The notes below the pieces were generated by a model. That model was given only the letters and a program-made list of their open reading frames with translations, searched no databases and was not told the origin of the DNA. The translations under genes and the position numbers were made by a program. A stretch of 64,000 nucleotides of DNA. Origin: Acidimicrobiaceae bacterium (GTDB lineage Bacteria; Actinomycetota; Acidimicrobiia; Acidimicrobiales; RAAP-2). The stretch is from the NCBI GenBank assembly GCA_003167415.1, contig PMTF01000009.1, positions 62,001 to 126,000 of the forward strand, in the 5' to 3' direction. Positions 43,114-51,838 of the stretch are shown one piece after another (positions within the stretch are counted from its first letter, which is position 1; each line of letters opens with the position of its first letter).

Positions 43114-44265
43114 TTACTTACCCACCTGTGCGGCCCACGAAGTGTTAACCACGGTCGCCGCGGCGGTAATCTGAGCCGTCGTGGGGAACAGTGGAGTTTG
43201 ACCCGCTGGTAATGCGGGCAACTTCGCCACCAATGTCTTGTTCGCCGTGCCGTGGGTCTGCATGTACGCCAGCTCCGCGGGACGGGCCCCCCCAGCGAGC
43301 CACAGGTTCTGACCGGTCACCGAGTACAAGTACTCCTCCCAGAGCCGCGCGGCTGCAGGGTTCGGAGCGGCGGAGTTAATGCCCTGGGTGTAGTACTCAC
43401 CCAACAGCACGTCACTCGGAAGGACGACCTTCCAACCCGGCACGCTGATGCCACCGTTCGCCTGGAGGTAGTCCCACCAGATGATGACGTTCGTCGTTCC
43501 GCTTTGCGCCGTCGTGGCGTCTGCGATCGTGTTCACGAAGGCACCGTTCTTGTTCAGCGTCGCGAAGAACTTCACGCCCGGGGCGACATTGCTGAGCGAT
43601 CCACCGTTCACAACCGCGGCTGCTTCCACGGCCGCTAATGCCGAGTTCGACGTCAGTGGGCTGTTGTTGAGGCCGATCTTGTACTTGGGACCCTTCTCGG
43701 TCAACATGGCCTTCAACGACGTGGGACAGACCTTGACGGTCTTCGTGTTGCAACCAATCGCGACGTAGCCGCCGTAGTCATCGAACCAATATCCACCCGA
43801 CTGCTTCAGGCCGGCGGGAATTTCACTCCACGTCGACACCTTGTACGGAGTAAGCAGTCCTTGGGTCTTAGCCGTTACCGCGTAACTCGTACCCACGTCA
43901 ATGACATCGGGGTCCGAGGAACGTCCCTTGTCCGACGTCAGGGCTTGGATCTCTTCGGCGCTCGAACCCTCAGGGTTCTCGGAGGTGATCTTGATGCCGT
44001 ACTTCTTCTCGAAACCATTGATGATGTTGCCGTAGTTCGCCCAGTTCTTCGGCAACGCAACTACGTTCAACTTCCCTTCCTTCTTGGCGGCAGTCACCAG
44101 CGCTGCCATCGAAGTTGAACCCGACTTGGTGAGGTGCGTCACCTTCGCCCAGTTCACACTCGTCGCTCCGCTGGCGGCCAATGAATTAGCGGAGATACCA
44201 ACGGCTACCAAACTGGCAACTGTTGCCCCGGCTAAAAGTGCCGCCTTGATCTTCTTCAGTGCCAT
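43114..44265 (-). CDS. Secreted extracellular solute-binding protein, family 1-like
   Basis: Captures the substrate of the importer. A Sec signal peptide (MALKKIKAALLAGATVASL) is followed by an Ala-Ser region, with no lipobox. The domain start GKLNVVALPKNWANYGNIINGFEKKYGIKI resembles binding proteins of polyamine, iron(III) or 2-aminoethylphosphonate systems. SSDPDVIDVGTSYA and WWDYLQANGG continue that pattern. The ligand cannot be read from sequence. ATG 44265 has GGGAGG eight bases upstream; the GTG at 44271 is too close to that site. First gene of a four-gene operon. The 44266-44512 gap shows no gene. Confidence 0.88.
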   Translation of the reverse strand: MALKKIKAALLAGATVASLVAVGISANSLAASGATSVNWAKVTHLTKSGSTSMAALVTAAKKEGKLNVVALPKNWANYGNIINGFEKKYGIKITSENPEGSSAEEIQALTSDKGRSSDPDVIDVGTSYAVTAKTQGLLTPYKVSTWSEIPAGLKQSGGYWFDDYGGYVAIGCNTKTVKVCPTSLKAMLTEKGPKYKIGLNNSPLTSNSALAAVEAAAVVNGGSLSNVAPGVKFFATLNKNGAFVNTIADATTAQSGTTNVIIWWDYLQANGGISVPGWKVVLPSDVLLGEYYTQGINSAAPNPAAARLWEEYLYSVTGQNLWLAGGARPAELAYMQTHGTANKTLVAKLPALPAGQTPLFPTTAQITAAATVVNTSWAAQVGK

Positions 44266-44512
44266 AAGCACATCCTCCCTGAATTCAAAGCCACCGCTTT
44301 AGCAGCTCGGCGAAAGACTATCGGCTCACGTCCCGGCTTGGCAATCACTTCACGATGAGTTCACCTTACGGTTGAAGCGTGTTGTGGACATACGAGAACT
44401 GGGTATACAAGTACGCGCGGGGGTACACCGAAACGGCTGTGCGCATTGCGATGTCGGCCGGGGTTCTCACGGCGTTGGCACCAGCCATGCCGGCGGCGTG
44501 CGCATTGGTGCG

Positions 44513-45757
44513 TCAGTCGTTCGAAATCGACCAATGTTCTGGCCAGGGTGACGATGACATGGTGGACGGCCTGCCAAGTAGGAAGCCCTGTCCCCATTCG
44601 CATCCGAGCTCCGTTAAGGTCTCAAGTTCGTCAATTCTCACGATCCCCTCACCGATAACAGTGGCTCCAATGTCTCGCGCGAACAGAACTAGTGCGGCGG
44701 CCATCGCTCGCTTCACAGGATCGCTATCAATGCCGGCGACCAACGTGCGATCCAGTTTGATCACATCAGGACGCAGGCGGACCAGAAACTCAAGCCCAGC
44801 GAATCCCGCACCGGCGTCGTCGACCGCAATCCTGATTCCCAGACTCCTGAATCTCTTCAGGTTCTCAATGATGGCGGGGAAATCGTCCGCTGGACTGTGT
44901 TCAGTTAATTCGACGACGACCCGCCGAGGGTCGACAGAACAAAGCGAGATGAACTTTGGTTCCATCGTCACAGCAGGGGAAGCGTTAACTGACATGAAGT
45001 GCTTCATTGGCATAAATTGTAGGAAATCGAGGGCTTTGCTTAACGCTAAAAGTTCCAGTTCCGCGCCCAATCCCACTGCGGCAGCGTCCGCAAACCACCT
45101 ATCAGGAGATCGTTGTGTTTCTTCGGTGAATCGGGACAGCGATTCAAAGCCCACGATCCGATTCGATCCGAGCTCACAAATCGGTTGAAACACGATGGAC
45201 AGCGCGTCGTTGACAAGGACTTGTTCAATTCTTTCGTGCTGCTCCCTTGTTCGCGCTCCTTGCTCTCGCTCAGAGATAGTCCTGTCCTCAATGAATCCCT
45301 GCAGGAACGAATTGCGTTCGCTAACCGTCTTGTAGAACTGCGCGGTTTCCAGTGTGTTACGGACGCGAAAGACGACCTCGAACCGATCGAGGGGCTTGGT
45401 GAGGAAGTCCTTCGCACCCGCGGCCAGGACTCGACGTTTCGTCTTTGTTGTGACGTCACCCGATATGACAATTATGGGGAGAAAGACATCGTGAGCAAGC
45501 CGATCATGGAGTTGCTCGAGAAAGGAGAATCCGTCCATATGAGGCATATGAAGGTCTAGTAACAACAGATCCGGAGGCGACACGAGGCAGCTCTCCAGCG
45601 CCGCCTTCGGGTCCGTGAATGTATCGACTCTCTTCCAACCAGCGCTCACAAGGATCCGCCGTAAAAGTGTGAGGTTCAATTCGACGTCGTCGACGATCAC
45701 AATTCTCGAGGATGCCAGGGTTAAGTTAGCCTTCCCGCTGTCAGCGGTGTTGTGCAC
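44513..45757 (-). CDS. Receiver-EAL protein, predicted c-di-GMP phosphodiesterase
   Basis: Two domains in 414 residues. The receiver (1 to about 135) has VDDVE, the phospho-acceptor Asp68 in LLLLDLHMPH and Lys in FLTKPLD. A coiled linker (about 135-170, rich in Glu, Arg and Gln) follows. The EAL domain starts near 175 with GFESLSRF in place of EAL, and keeps the further metal and catalytic residues: Asn in SVNAS, Glu in VELTEH, DD in AVDDAGAG, Lys in VIKLDR and Glu in IGEGI. It is probably an active hydrolase of cyclic-di-GMP switched by phosphorylation. No kinase is adjacent. GTG 45757 is the start. Confidence 0.9.
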   Translation of the reverse strand: MHNTADSGKANLTLASSRIVIVDDVELNLTLLRRILVSAGWKRVDTFTDPKAALESCLVSPPDLLLLDLHMPHMDGFSFLEQLHDRLAHDVFLPIIVISGDVTTKTKRRVLAAGAKDFLTKPLDRFEVVFRVRNTLETAQFYKTVSERNSFLQGFIEDRTISEREQGARTREQHERIEQVLVNDALSIVFQPICELGSNRIVGFESLSRFTEETQRSPDRWFADAAAVGLGAELELLALSKALDFLQFMPMKHFMSVNASPAVTMEPKFISLCSVDPRRVVVELTEHSPADDFPAIIENLKRFRSLGIRIAVDDAGAGFAGLEFLVRLRPDVIKLDRTLVAGIDSDPVKRAMAAALVLFARDIGATVIGEGIVRIDELETLTELGCEWGQGFLLGRPSTMSSSPWPEHWSISND

Positions 45758-45806
45758 GCAACCAGCCTACTTTCACCATTCGGATCCATCGATGCCGGGG
45801 CGTTCG

Positions 45807-46448
45807 CTAACGCTCGGTGTGGTCCGGTTGTTCCTCGCGAAGCCATCGTGCGGCGTGGCGCTCGGCCCAGCTTCGGCTCACCCGGCCGTTAAAGATTGAG
45901 CGCAACGTATCGCGGTGGGTGAGAGCCATGACAATATGACCTACGACCACGAAGGAGATCGCGTACGCGAAGAGGTCGTGGACGAAGGTCGCTCCGGATC
46001 GCCACGGCACGGGAAAGAACCTGAACCACTGCAACATCGCTCCCGTGACGAGCATCACGAATATTGACGCACCCACGAAGATGGCGTTGAGCTTTTGGCC
46101 GGGGTTGAACTTGTCGGCCTCGAGCCTCGACCTGCCGAGCGTGCGCATCCAACGAATCTCCTCCCGGGTCCAATAGTTGATTCGTCGAACGTCGCGACGC
46201 ATCGCTTTGCCCCACGGTCCAATCCACGAAATGATGATCGGCAGCGGTAGCGCGAGACCGCTCCAAAGATGAATCATTTCAATCAAATGCCGCGGCAACA
46301 CGATGCCAAAGAATGAACCAAAGTAGAGCGGAATCGCTGTGAACATCAGTGAAAAGAACAGCAGCGCGTTCGCCCAGTGGGCGTCGCGCTGAACTCGGTC
46401 AAAACGCAACACTCGAAGAGACGTGGCCGGGGCTTGGGCGATCGACAT
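45807..46448 (-). CDS. Membrane cytochrome b partner of the molybdoenzyme
   Basis: A 213-residue protein with four main hydrophobic segments, resembling the b561 or formate-dehydrogenase gamma-type cytochromes. Candidate heme ligands are the histidines in RDAHWANALLF, EMIHLWSGL, FVHDLFAY and VVVGHIVMALTH, paired as two hemes across the membrane. It begins one base after the stop of the molybdoenzyme gene, so the two form a complex. It would pass electrons between the quinone pool and the enzyme outside. It is not a clear MsrQ (YedZ) homologue. Confidence 0.82.
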   Translation of the reverse strand: MSIAQAPATSLRVLRFDRVQRDAHWANALLFFSLMFTAIPLYFGSFFGIVLPRHLIEMIHLWSGLALPLPIIISWIGPWGKAMRRDVRRINYWTREEIRWMRTLGRSRLEADKFNPGQKLNAIFVGASIFVMLVTGAMLQWFRFFPVPWRSGATFVHDLFAYAISFVVVGHIVMALTHRDTLRSIFNGRVSRSWAERHAARWLREEQPDHTER

Positions 46449-46449
46449 T

Positions 46450-47205
46450 TCAGGTCAGACCGGGATCGGGATTGTTCGGACCGGTCGTGCCGTCCAGCCA
46501 ACCATTCACCGGGTAGCCATTTTGCTCCCAAAAGCCGGGTTCAATCGCGTCGACCACTCGAATACCCGAGAGCCACTTCAGTGACTTGTAACCAAACATC
46601 GGCGCGACGTAGAGACGCACGGGTCCGCCGTGTTCGGTCGTGACGGGAGCACCAAGCATCGAATAGGCCACGATCACGTCCGGCAAATGAGCCTGTTCCA
46701 ACGTGAGGCTCTCTGTGTCGGCATTGTCGTACGAATCGAAACTCACCGCGACCGCACCCGACTTAACTCCCACGCGATCCAAGAGGTCCGACAGCTTGAC
46801 TCCCTCCCAGTGCACGTCAGGCACTCGCCATCCCGTCACGCACTGAAAGGCCTTGGTGAACGAAGTCTTCGGCATTGACTGAAGGTCGGCAAGGGTGAAG
46901 GTCGTCGGATGATCGACGAGTCCGCTCACTTTCAAGCGATACTTATCCCTTTTGATCTTCGGATAGGTGCCGGTGATCGAGTAAATGCGGAAGCGATCGC
47001 CGCCGGGCAACAGCCCTCCCAGGCCCGAGCCGACGGCATCACCGACGAAGTTGTGGACGCTATTGCCAAACGCCACACCCAACGCACCAAGTGCCGCGAG
47101 GCCCAGAAACACCCGTCGTCCAACGTTGACTCCGTTCTGAGGTTCTTTGGGGGCTCCGCGATGAGACTCAACCGACATCGATATCGCTCGATTCCGATCT
47201 GCCAT
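46450..47205 (-). CDS. Tat-exported sulfite-oxidase-fold molybdoenzyme
   Basis: A 251-residue enzyme of the sulfite oxidase/MsrP (YedY) superfamily. GRRVFLGLAALGALG near residue 30 is a twin-arginine-type signal or anchor. The molybdenum cysteine is in KAFQCVTGW. HGGPVRLYVAPMFGYKSLKWLSGI is the family's cofactor-binding end region. It would act outside the membrane, with the overlapping cytochrome b as electron partner, possibly on sulfoxides, sulfite or another oxyanion. ATG 47205 has AGGG just upstream; ATG 47178 is the alternative. It lies at the edge of the molybdenum-cofactor island that would supply its cofactor. Confidence 0.86.
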   Translation of the reverse strand: MADRNRAISMSVESHRGAPKEPQNGVNVGRRVFLGLAALGALGVAFGNSVHNFVGDAVGSGLGGLLPGGDRFRIYSITGTYPKIKRDKYRLKVSGLVDHPTTFTLADLQSMPKTSFTKAFQCVTGWRVPDVHWEGVKLSDLLDRVGVKSGAVAVSFDSYDNADTESLTLEQAHLPDVIVAYSMLGAPVTTEHGGPVRLYVAPMFGYKSLKWLSGIRVVDAIEPGFWEQNGYPVNGWLDGTTGPNNPDPGLT

Positions 47206-47257
47206 GTTCCCTAGGAAGCAACTCCGGTGCACGCCGCGTACGAAGCATTATCTCAAG

Positions 47258-47290
47258 TCTGACGTGTCCGGTGAACGAAGACACGTCAGA
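47258..47290. other. Long inverted repeat upstream of the molybdoenzyme
   Basis: TCTGACGTGTC and GACACGTCAGA are perfect 11-base arms around an 11-base spacer. It sits 53 bases upstream of the molybdoenzyme start, in the 485-base gap separating it from moaC. There is no T-run, so an operator or a leader stem is more likely than a terminator. Confidence 0.5.
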
Positions 47291-47374
47291 TACGACGCCC
47301 GGAACCAGCGCGCTGTCGGACTGGGTCATTCGCTTCCTTTCTGAGTCATCATCATTGATGAAATTCGCTTGACG

Positions 47375-47395
47375 CGTGACGCCTTATCCGTCACG
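47375..47395. other. Second inverted repeat in the molybdoenzyme-moaC gap
   Basis: CGTGACG and CGTCACG form a 7-base stem with a 7-base loop (CCTTATC). The TGACG core is shared with the repeat at 47258. The rest of the 47206-47690 gap holds no convincing open frame. I could not fit a molybdenum-cofactor riboswitch fold to it by eye. Confidence 0.4.
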
Positions 47396-47690
47396 AGCCC
47401 CGCGCCACCGAGTTACACGTCGAGTTTGGTACCCGTAGTTCACCACTACCGTCTTACGCGGGGAGAAAGCGTTACGGGCAATGCGGCAATTCTTTGAACG
47501 TCGTCTTGATTTCACGCCGACGACGGCTTTAGGAGTCGAATTGTGGAATCAACGAACCACTCGGCGACCCAAAGTCGCCAAGTACACTTCCTGTCAATAC
47601 GAACAACGCGCACGGGCCTGGTGACTCGAGCGTCTGTCCGAAACCCGAAATGGCATTTGCCGTTCAGTTTGGCGGAGGGAGATGAACATC

Positions 47691-48194
47691 ATGGAACGTG
47701 AGTTCTCCCACATCAACGCCATGGGAAAACTGCGTATGGTCGACGTCACCAGCAAACGCATCACGCGACGTTCAGCCATGGCTCGGTGTCTGGTTGTTAC
47801 CTCGGCGGACATCGGCGCTCTCGAACCACGAGAGGACGAAATCGATCCCGTGATTTGTGCGCGTATAGCGGGCGTCTCAGCCGCCAAGAGGACGTCGGAA
47901 CTTATACCTTTGTGCCACACACTTAACTTGAACGACGTCAACGTCGAGTTGACTCCTCATGACCGAGGCATTGAAGTGACGACAACGGTCACCGCCACCC
48001 AACGCACGGGCGTGGAAATGGAAGCCCTGACCGCCTGCGCGTTCGCTGCTCTCAGTATCTTGAACACCCTTCTAATAGCGGATCCCATCGCGTTGATCGA
48101 TGAACTCGAGTTGTTGAAGAAAGAGGGCGGTAAGTCGGGCAACTGGGGACGCCTCGTGGAGGATGCCGACAAGAAGCCCTCCCCTAGCGCTTAA
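47691..48194 (+). CDS. moaC: Cyclic pyranopterin monophosphate synthase MoaC
   Basis: Converts the MoaA product to cyclic pyranopterin monophosphate, the first stable molybdopterin precursor. The order FSHINAMGKLRMVDVTSKRIT, IPLCHTLNLNDV, GVEMEALTACAFAALS and KSGNW follows the family closely. LCHPL is LCHTL here, and the usual KSGG is KSGN. It has 167 residues. GGAGGGAG lies 12 bases before ATG 47691; the ATG at 47682 is too close to that site. First gene of the plus-strand part of the molybdenum island. Confidence 0.93.
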   Translation: MEREFSHINAMGKLRMVDVTSKRITRRSAMARCLVVTSADIGALEPREDEIDPVICARIAGVSAAKRTSELIPLCHTLNLNDVNVELTPHDRGIEVTTTVTATQRTGVEMEALTACAFAALSILNTLLIADPIALIDELELLKKEGGKSGNWGRLVEDADKKPSPSA

Positions 48195-48325
48195 GACTCC
48201 TAGTCATTTGCAAAGCGACGTCGAAGGCGCCCCCGATTTGCCAACGAGCCGCCATTAAGGTGATGTTCCGTGGAGCACGTTGAGATTCAATGCATTGACT
48301 TCGGGTACCGACCCGGAGCGTGCGC

Positions 48326-49426
48326 GTGACTCCCTTGAACGAGAACGCTCCAAAACCAGTCTTCGTCTCGGTGCGGCCACACCTCCGAGGTTCTGGGAGC
48401 GGCGATTCGCCCCAGAGCAGCGAACCGCTTGTCATGCCCGAGAGCGGCCCGTTGGTCGATCGTTACGATCGCATCCACAACGACCTTCGCATTTCGGTTA
48501 CCGACCGATGCAACCTGCGCTGCGTCTACTGCATGCCCGAAGTGGGCATGACATTCCAGCCCCGTGACGCTCTATTGACCTTCGAAGAAATGGTGCGGGT
48601 GGCGCGCGTCGCTCGCGAACTGGGCGTCACTGCTCTGCGCCTCACGGGCGGCGAACCACTCGTTCGAAAGAATCTGCCGACGCTGGTCCAACAACTGTCG
48701 GCGCTGGGCTTCGATGATTTGGCCCTTACGACCAACGCCATGTTGCTGGCGCCAATGGTGCGGTCGCTCAAAAACGCCGGACTGAAGAGAGTCAACATCA
48801 GTTGCGACTCGTTGATACCGGAGCGATTCAACTCGATTCGCCGTCGGGGCAACCTCAAGACGGTCCTCGAGGCCATGGACGTCGCCGAAGCCGCGGGACT
48901 CACACCGCTTAAGTTGAACGTGGTCATCCTGCGGGGGCAAAACGACGACGAGATCTTGGACTTCGCCGCGTTCGCCCGTGACACGGGCCGCGTCGTTCGA
49001 TTCATCGAATTCATGCCCCTTGACGCGCAAGGTCAATGGGACCACTCCCAACTCGTGGCGGGACGAGAGATCTTCGAACTGATTTCGGCGCGTTGGCCGC
49101 TCGAAGCCATCGACACCCACAGCTCGGCGCCCGCCGAACGCTTTAGGTTCGTCGACGGTCAAGGGGAGATCGGTCTCATCTCCAGCGTCACGCAACCTTT
49201 CTGTGGCACGTGTAATCGGCTTCGACTCACGGCCGATGGCGCAATACGAAACTGTCTGTTCTCAGATGACGAACATTCGTTACGAGACTTGATGCGCGCC
49301 GGAGCCGACGACGACGTGATCGCGCTCGCGCTTCGAAGCGCCGTATGGGATAAGTACCCCGGCCACGCAATCAACGAACCCGGGTTCCTAAAACCCTCTC
49401 GCTCGATGTCCATGATCGGTGGGTGA
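48326..49426 (+). CDS. moaA: GTP 3',8-cyclase MoaA (radical SAM)
   Basis: Starts molybdopterin synthesis by rearranging GTP. The N-terminal cluster motif is CNLRCVYCMP (C-x3-C-x2-C), LTGGEP is the SAM-binding strand, and CGTCNRLRLTADGAIRNC is the second cluster site. The chain ends with the double glycine needed for activity. GTG 48326 follows GGAG by seven bases and gives a 36-residue non-conserved leader. The ATG at 48434 would give the usual length of about 330 residues. Which one is used is uncertain. Confidence 0.93.
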   Translation: MTPLNENAPKPVFVSVRPHLRGSGSGDSPQSSEPLVMPESGPLVDRYDRIHNDLRISVTDRCNLRCVYCMPEVGMTFQPRDALLTFEEMVRVARVARELGVTALRLTGGEPLVRKNLPTLVQQLSALGFDDLALTTNAMLLAPMVRSLKNAGLKRVNISCDSLIPERFNSIRRRGNLKTVLEAMDVAEAAGLTPLKLNVVILRGQNDDEILDFAAFARDTGRVVRFIEFMPLDAQGQWDHSQLVAGREIFELISARWPLEAIDTHSSAPAERFRFVDGQGEIGLISSVTQPFCGTCNRLRLTADGAIRNCLFSDDEHSLRDLMRAGADDDVIALALRSAVWDKYPGHAINEPGFLKPSRSMSMIGG

Positions 49427-49525
49427 GTCGTCGATTCGAAGGGAGCCTTTCCAACGTGCACTTCATCGTGGTCGTACCCTTTCAACTCCCCGGCTCTCGA
49501 TCGGGCTCATGGCTAGTCTTTGACC

Positions 49526-49927
49526 ATGGCGACGTACCGCACCGCGCAGGCGGCTGAGTTGCTCGGCGTGAGCCCTGACACGATGCGGCGCTGGGCCGAA
49601 TCGGGACGCTTGGCCTCAACCATCGGAGAAGACGGTCGACGCTATTTCGACGGTGAAGACCTGGCCGAGATCGCGGTCGCCACCTCGGCCAGCGCGAAGC
49701 CCAAGAGTCCGCGCGCGCAGTCCACTCGAAATCGTTTCGTCGGCATCGTCACCAAGGTCGTCAAGGACAAAGTCGTCGCGCAGATCGAGATTCAAGCTGG
49801 TCCCCACCGATTCGTCTCGCTCATCACCCGTGAAGCGGCCGACGAACTCGAGCTCGCCCCCGGTGTCGTCGTTGACGCCGTCATTAAGGCCACGAGTGTC
49901 AGCGTGGAGATTCCCGACAGGTTCTAG
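49526..49927 (+). CDS. HTH-TOBE protein, candidate molybdate sensor
   Basis: A 133-residue protein with a MerR/excisionase-like helix-turn-helix (YRTAQAAELLGVSPDTMRRWAESG, by position residues 3-26). A short Ala/Lys/Pro linker follows, then a single Mop/TOBE domain (about residues 68-133: NRFVGIVTKVV through SVEIPDR). The same pairing of DNA-binding helix and oxyanion-binding domain is used by ModE-like regulators, though ModE has a different HTH and two TOBE units. Two such chains could assemble a molybdate site. It is convergent with modBC and 99 bases after moaA, so it probably controls uptake or cofactor genes (inference). Confidence 0.82.
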   Translation: MATYRTAQAAELLGVSPDTMRRWAESGRLASTIGEDGRRYFDGEDLAEIAVATSASAKPKSPRAQSTRNRFVGIVTKVVKDKVVAQIEIQAGPHRFVSLITREAADELELAPGVVVDAVIKATSVSVEIPDRF

Positions 49928-49960
49928 GGCGTCTTTCCCAGTGACATCGAGTACGGGCGA

Positions 49961-51838
49961 CTAGTGCGTGGCAGCGGCGATGACTGAGCGTCCGGTGAGA
50001 TCACTCGGCGCTTCCCAAAGTGAGATGGCGGATCGGTCTAATTCGATACGGCATCGTGAGCCGACCTCGACCTCGAGCGCCCCCCTGGTGCGCGCCAGCA
50101 CCTCCACGCCGTCGACCACATGGACGAAGATGTCGTAGGTGGATCCCATGTCCGCCACGTCGACGACGGTGCCCAGTAGCGCATCGGCCGTGTCACTTGA
50201 CGGGTCATCGACCACCGATGACACTCGAACGCGTTCGGGCGCGATGCTCCACCACACCGCCGCACCCACGGCGATCTCGGTGACGGGAACTGGCAACAGT
50301 CCCCCACCCACGTCGATCGTGCTCGACGTGCTCATAGTTGCGACGTTCATATTCTCTACCCCGAGCAGCCTCGCGACTTCCGCCGACGCCGGTCGGGAAA
50401 AGACCGATCGGCTCGATCCCGATTGCAACACGGCGCCATCGGCGAGAACAATCAATTCGTCGGACAAGAACGCGGCCTCTTCGGGATCGTGCGTTACCAG
50501 AACGGTCGCCAGTCCGGTCTCTTTTTGGAGACGACGAAGTTCGCGACGCAATTCGAGTCGTACCGGCATGTCCAGGGCGGAGAACGGCTCATCGAGCAAC
50601 AGCACTTTGGGCGAGGAGCAGAGCACTTGTGCCAGACCGACTCGTTGGCGCTGTCCCCCGGATAGATCGGCCGGGAGTCGGTCTTCGAGTCCCTGTAAAC
50701 GGAGGTGTTCGATCCAGTAGGCACTCAGCTCGGGCGTGGCGCCGGCAAACGTCATGTGTCGCCACACCGACATTCGCGGGTATAGCGAAAAACCCTGGGC
50801 CACGTAGCCGACGCCTCGGCGCTCGACGGGCACGTGTTGCATCATCTCGTCGCCGTACCAAACGGGTCCCGGGCTGGCTCCATTAAGACCGGCGAGGCAA
50901 CGCAGCAACGCGGTCTTCCCGGAACCGGAGGGTCCGAGAATCCCCAGGTGCGTCGTGGCCGACTCGCGCGCGAGAGCGAGATGGAACGTTCCCAGGTGAT
51001 GGTCGATGTCGAAGCGCACGGGCCTTGGGGTCACCGTCTCGGGCGCGCGGGGCTCGGGCACACTCGGGCGACGAGACGCGGGCCTGGCGACCTGGACCCG
51101 GCTGAGGAGTACGACGATGACGGCGACCCCCAGCGCCAGCGCCGTGGGTGCCAACGTCGTGGGTAGACCTCGGCCACTGAACTGGTTTTCGGTGTAGATC
51201 GGCAACGACGCGGGGTTGTAGGCCAAGATTACGACGGCCCCGTACTCCCCAAAGGCGCGAAGCCACGTCAGCAGCATGCCCGCCCGTATCCCGTGTCCGG
51301 CCGTCGGTATTGCCACGCGCACAAAGCGTGACGCGTCGGTGTGTCCAAGGGTCGCGGCGACGTCGAGCATTCCCGTATCGAGCGAGGCGAAGGCCGCACG
51401 TGACGCGACAATTAAGAACGGCGAAGATACGAAGGACATGGCAATGACGACGCCCACGAACGAATCCGTGAGATGCTCGCCGAAGAGCTGTCCCAAGAAC
51501 GTGTACGGGCCAATGAGATAGACCAGCACGATGCCACTCATCAGCGGAGGCAACGCTAAGGGAATCTGCACGATCGTGCCCACGATCGTCGCGATCGGTC
51601 CCGACGAGCGCGCCAGGAGGTACGCCAGTGGCACGCCGAGGACCGTGACGATCGCCAGAGAAACGGTGGCGCCGCTCACCGAAATCCAAAGGGCCGGAAA
51701 AAGTCCCGGCACGTGAAAGCCCCGTTGAGGCGACGTGATGAATCGAACGACGAAAGCGACGAGGGGATAGCCCAGATAGACCACCAGTAATCCGCCCAAC
51801 CAGAGGAGGGGGCTTTTGTGGGCCCTCGAGAATGTCAC
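49961..51838 (-). CDS. modBC: Fused molybdate ABC permease-ATPase (ModB-ModC)
   Basis: A 625-residue fusion. Residues 1 to about 260 are the ModB permease with six helices and the loop AATLGHTDASRFVRVAIPTAGHGI (by position about 161-184). After a Pro/Arg linker (about 263-280) comes ModC, with Walker [10 protein letters not shown], signature LSGGQRQRVGL, Walker B LLLDEPFSALD and switch THDPEE, then a C-terminal TOBE-like region. Each subunit therefore carries both pore and motor. ATG 51838 overlaps the modA stop by four bases (ATGA). Substrate molybdate is supported by the surrounding molybdopterin genes; sulfate or tungstate is possible. Confidence 0.9.
   Translation of the reverse strand: MTFSRAHKSPLLWLGGLLVVYLGYPLVAFVVRFITSPQRGFHVPGLFPALWISVSGATVSLAIVTVLGVPLAYLLARSSGPIATIVGTIVQIPLALPPLMSGIVLVYLIGPYTFLGQLFGEHLTDSFVGVVIAMSFVSSPFLIVASRAAFASLDTGMLDVAATLGHTDASRFVRVAIPTAGHGIRAGMLLTWLRAFGEYGAVVILAYNPASLPIYTENQFSGRGLPTTLAPTALALGVAVIVVLLSRVQVARPASRRPSVPEPRAPETVTPRPVRFDIDHHLGTFHLALARESATTHLGILGPSGSGKTALLRCLAGLNGASPGPVWYGDEMMQHVPVERRGVGYVAQGFSLYPRMSVWRHMTFAGATPELSAYWIEHLRLQGLEDRLPADLSGGQRQRVGLAQVLCSSPKVLLLDEPFSALDMPVRLELRRELRRLQKETGLATVLVTHDPEEAAFLSDELIVLADGAVLQSGSSRSVFSRPASAEVARLLGVENMNVATMSTSSTIDVGGGLLPVPVTEIAVGAAVWWSIAPERVRVSSVVDDPSSDTADALLGTVVDVADMGSTYDIFVHVVDGVEVLARTRGALEVEVGSRCRIELDRSAISLWEAPSDLTGRSVIAAATH

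Noticed and set aside
47206-47690. Possible molybdenum-cofactor riboswitch upstream of moaC
   Set aside because: Two stems are present, but I could not assemble the conserved core of the known RNA by eye; they are reported only as inverted repeats.
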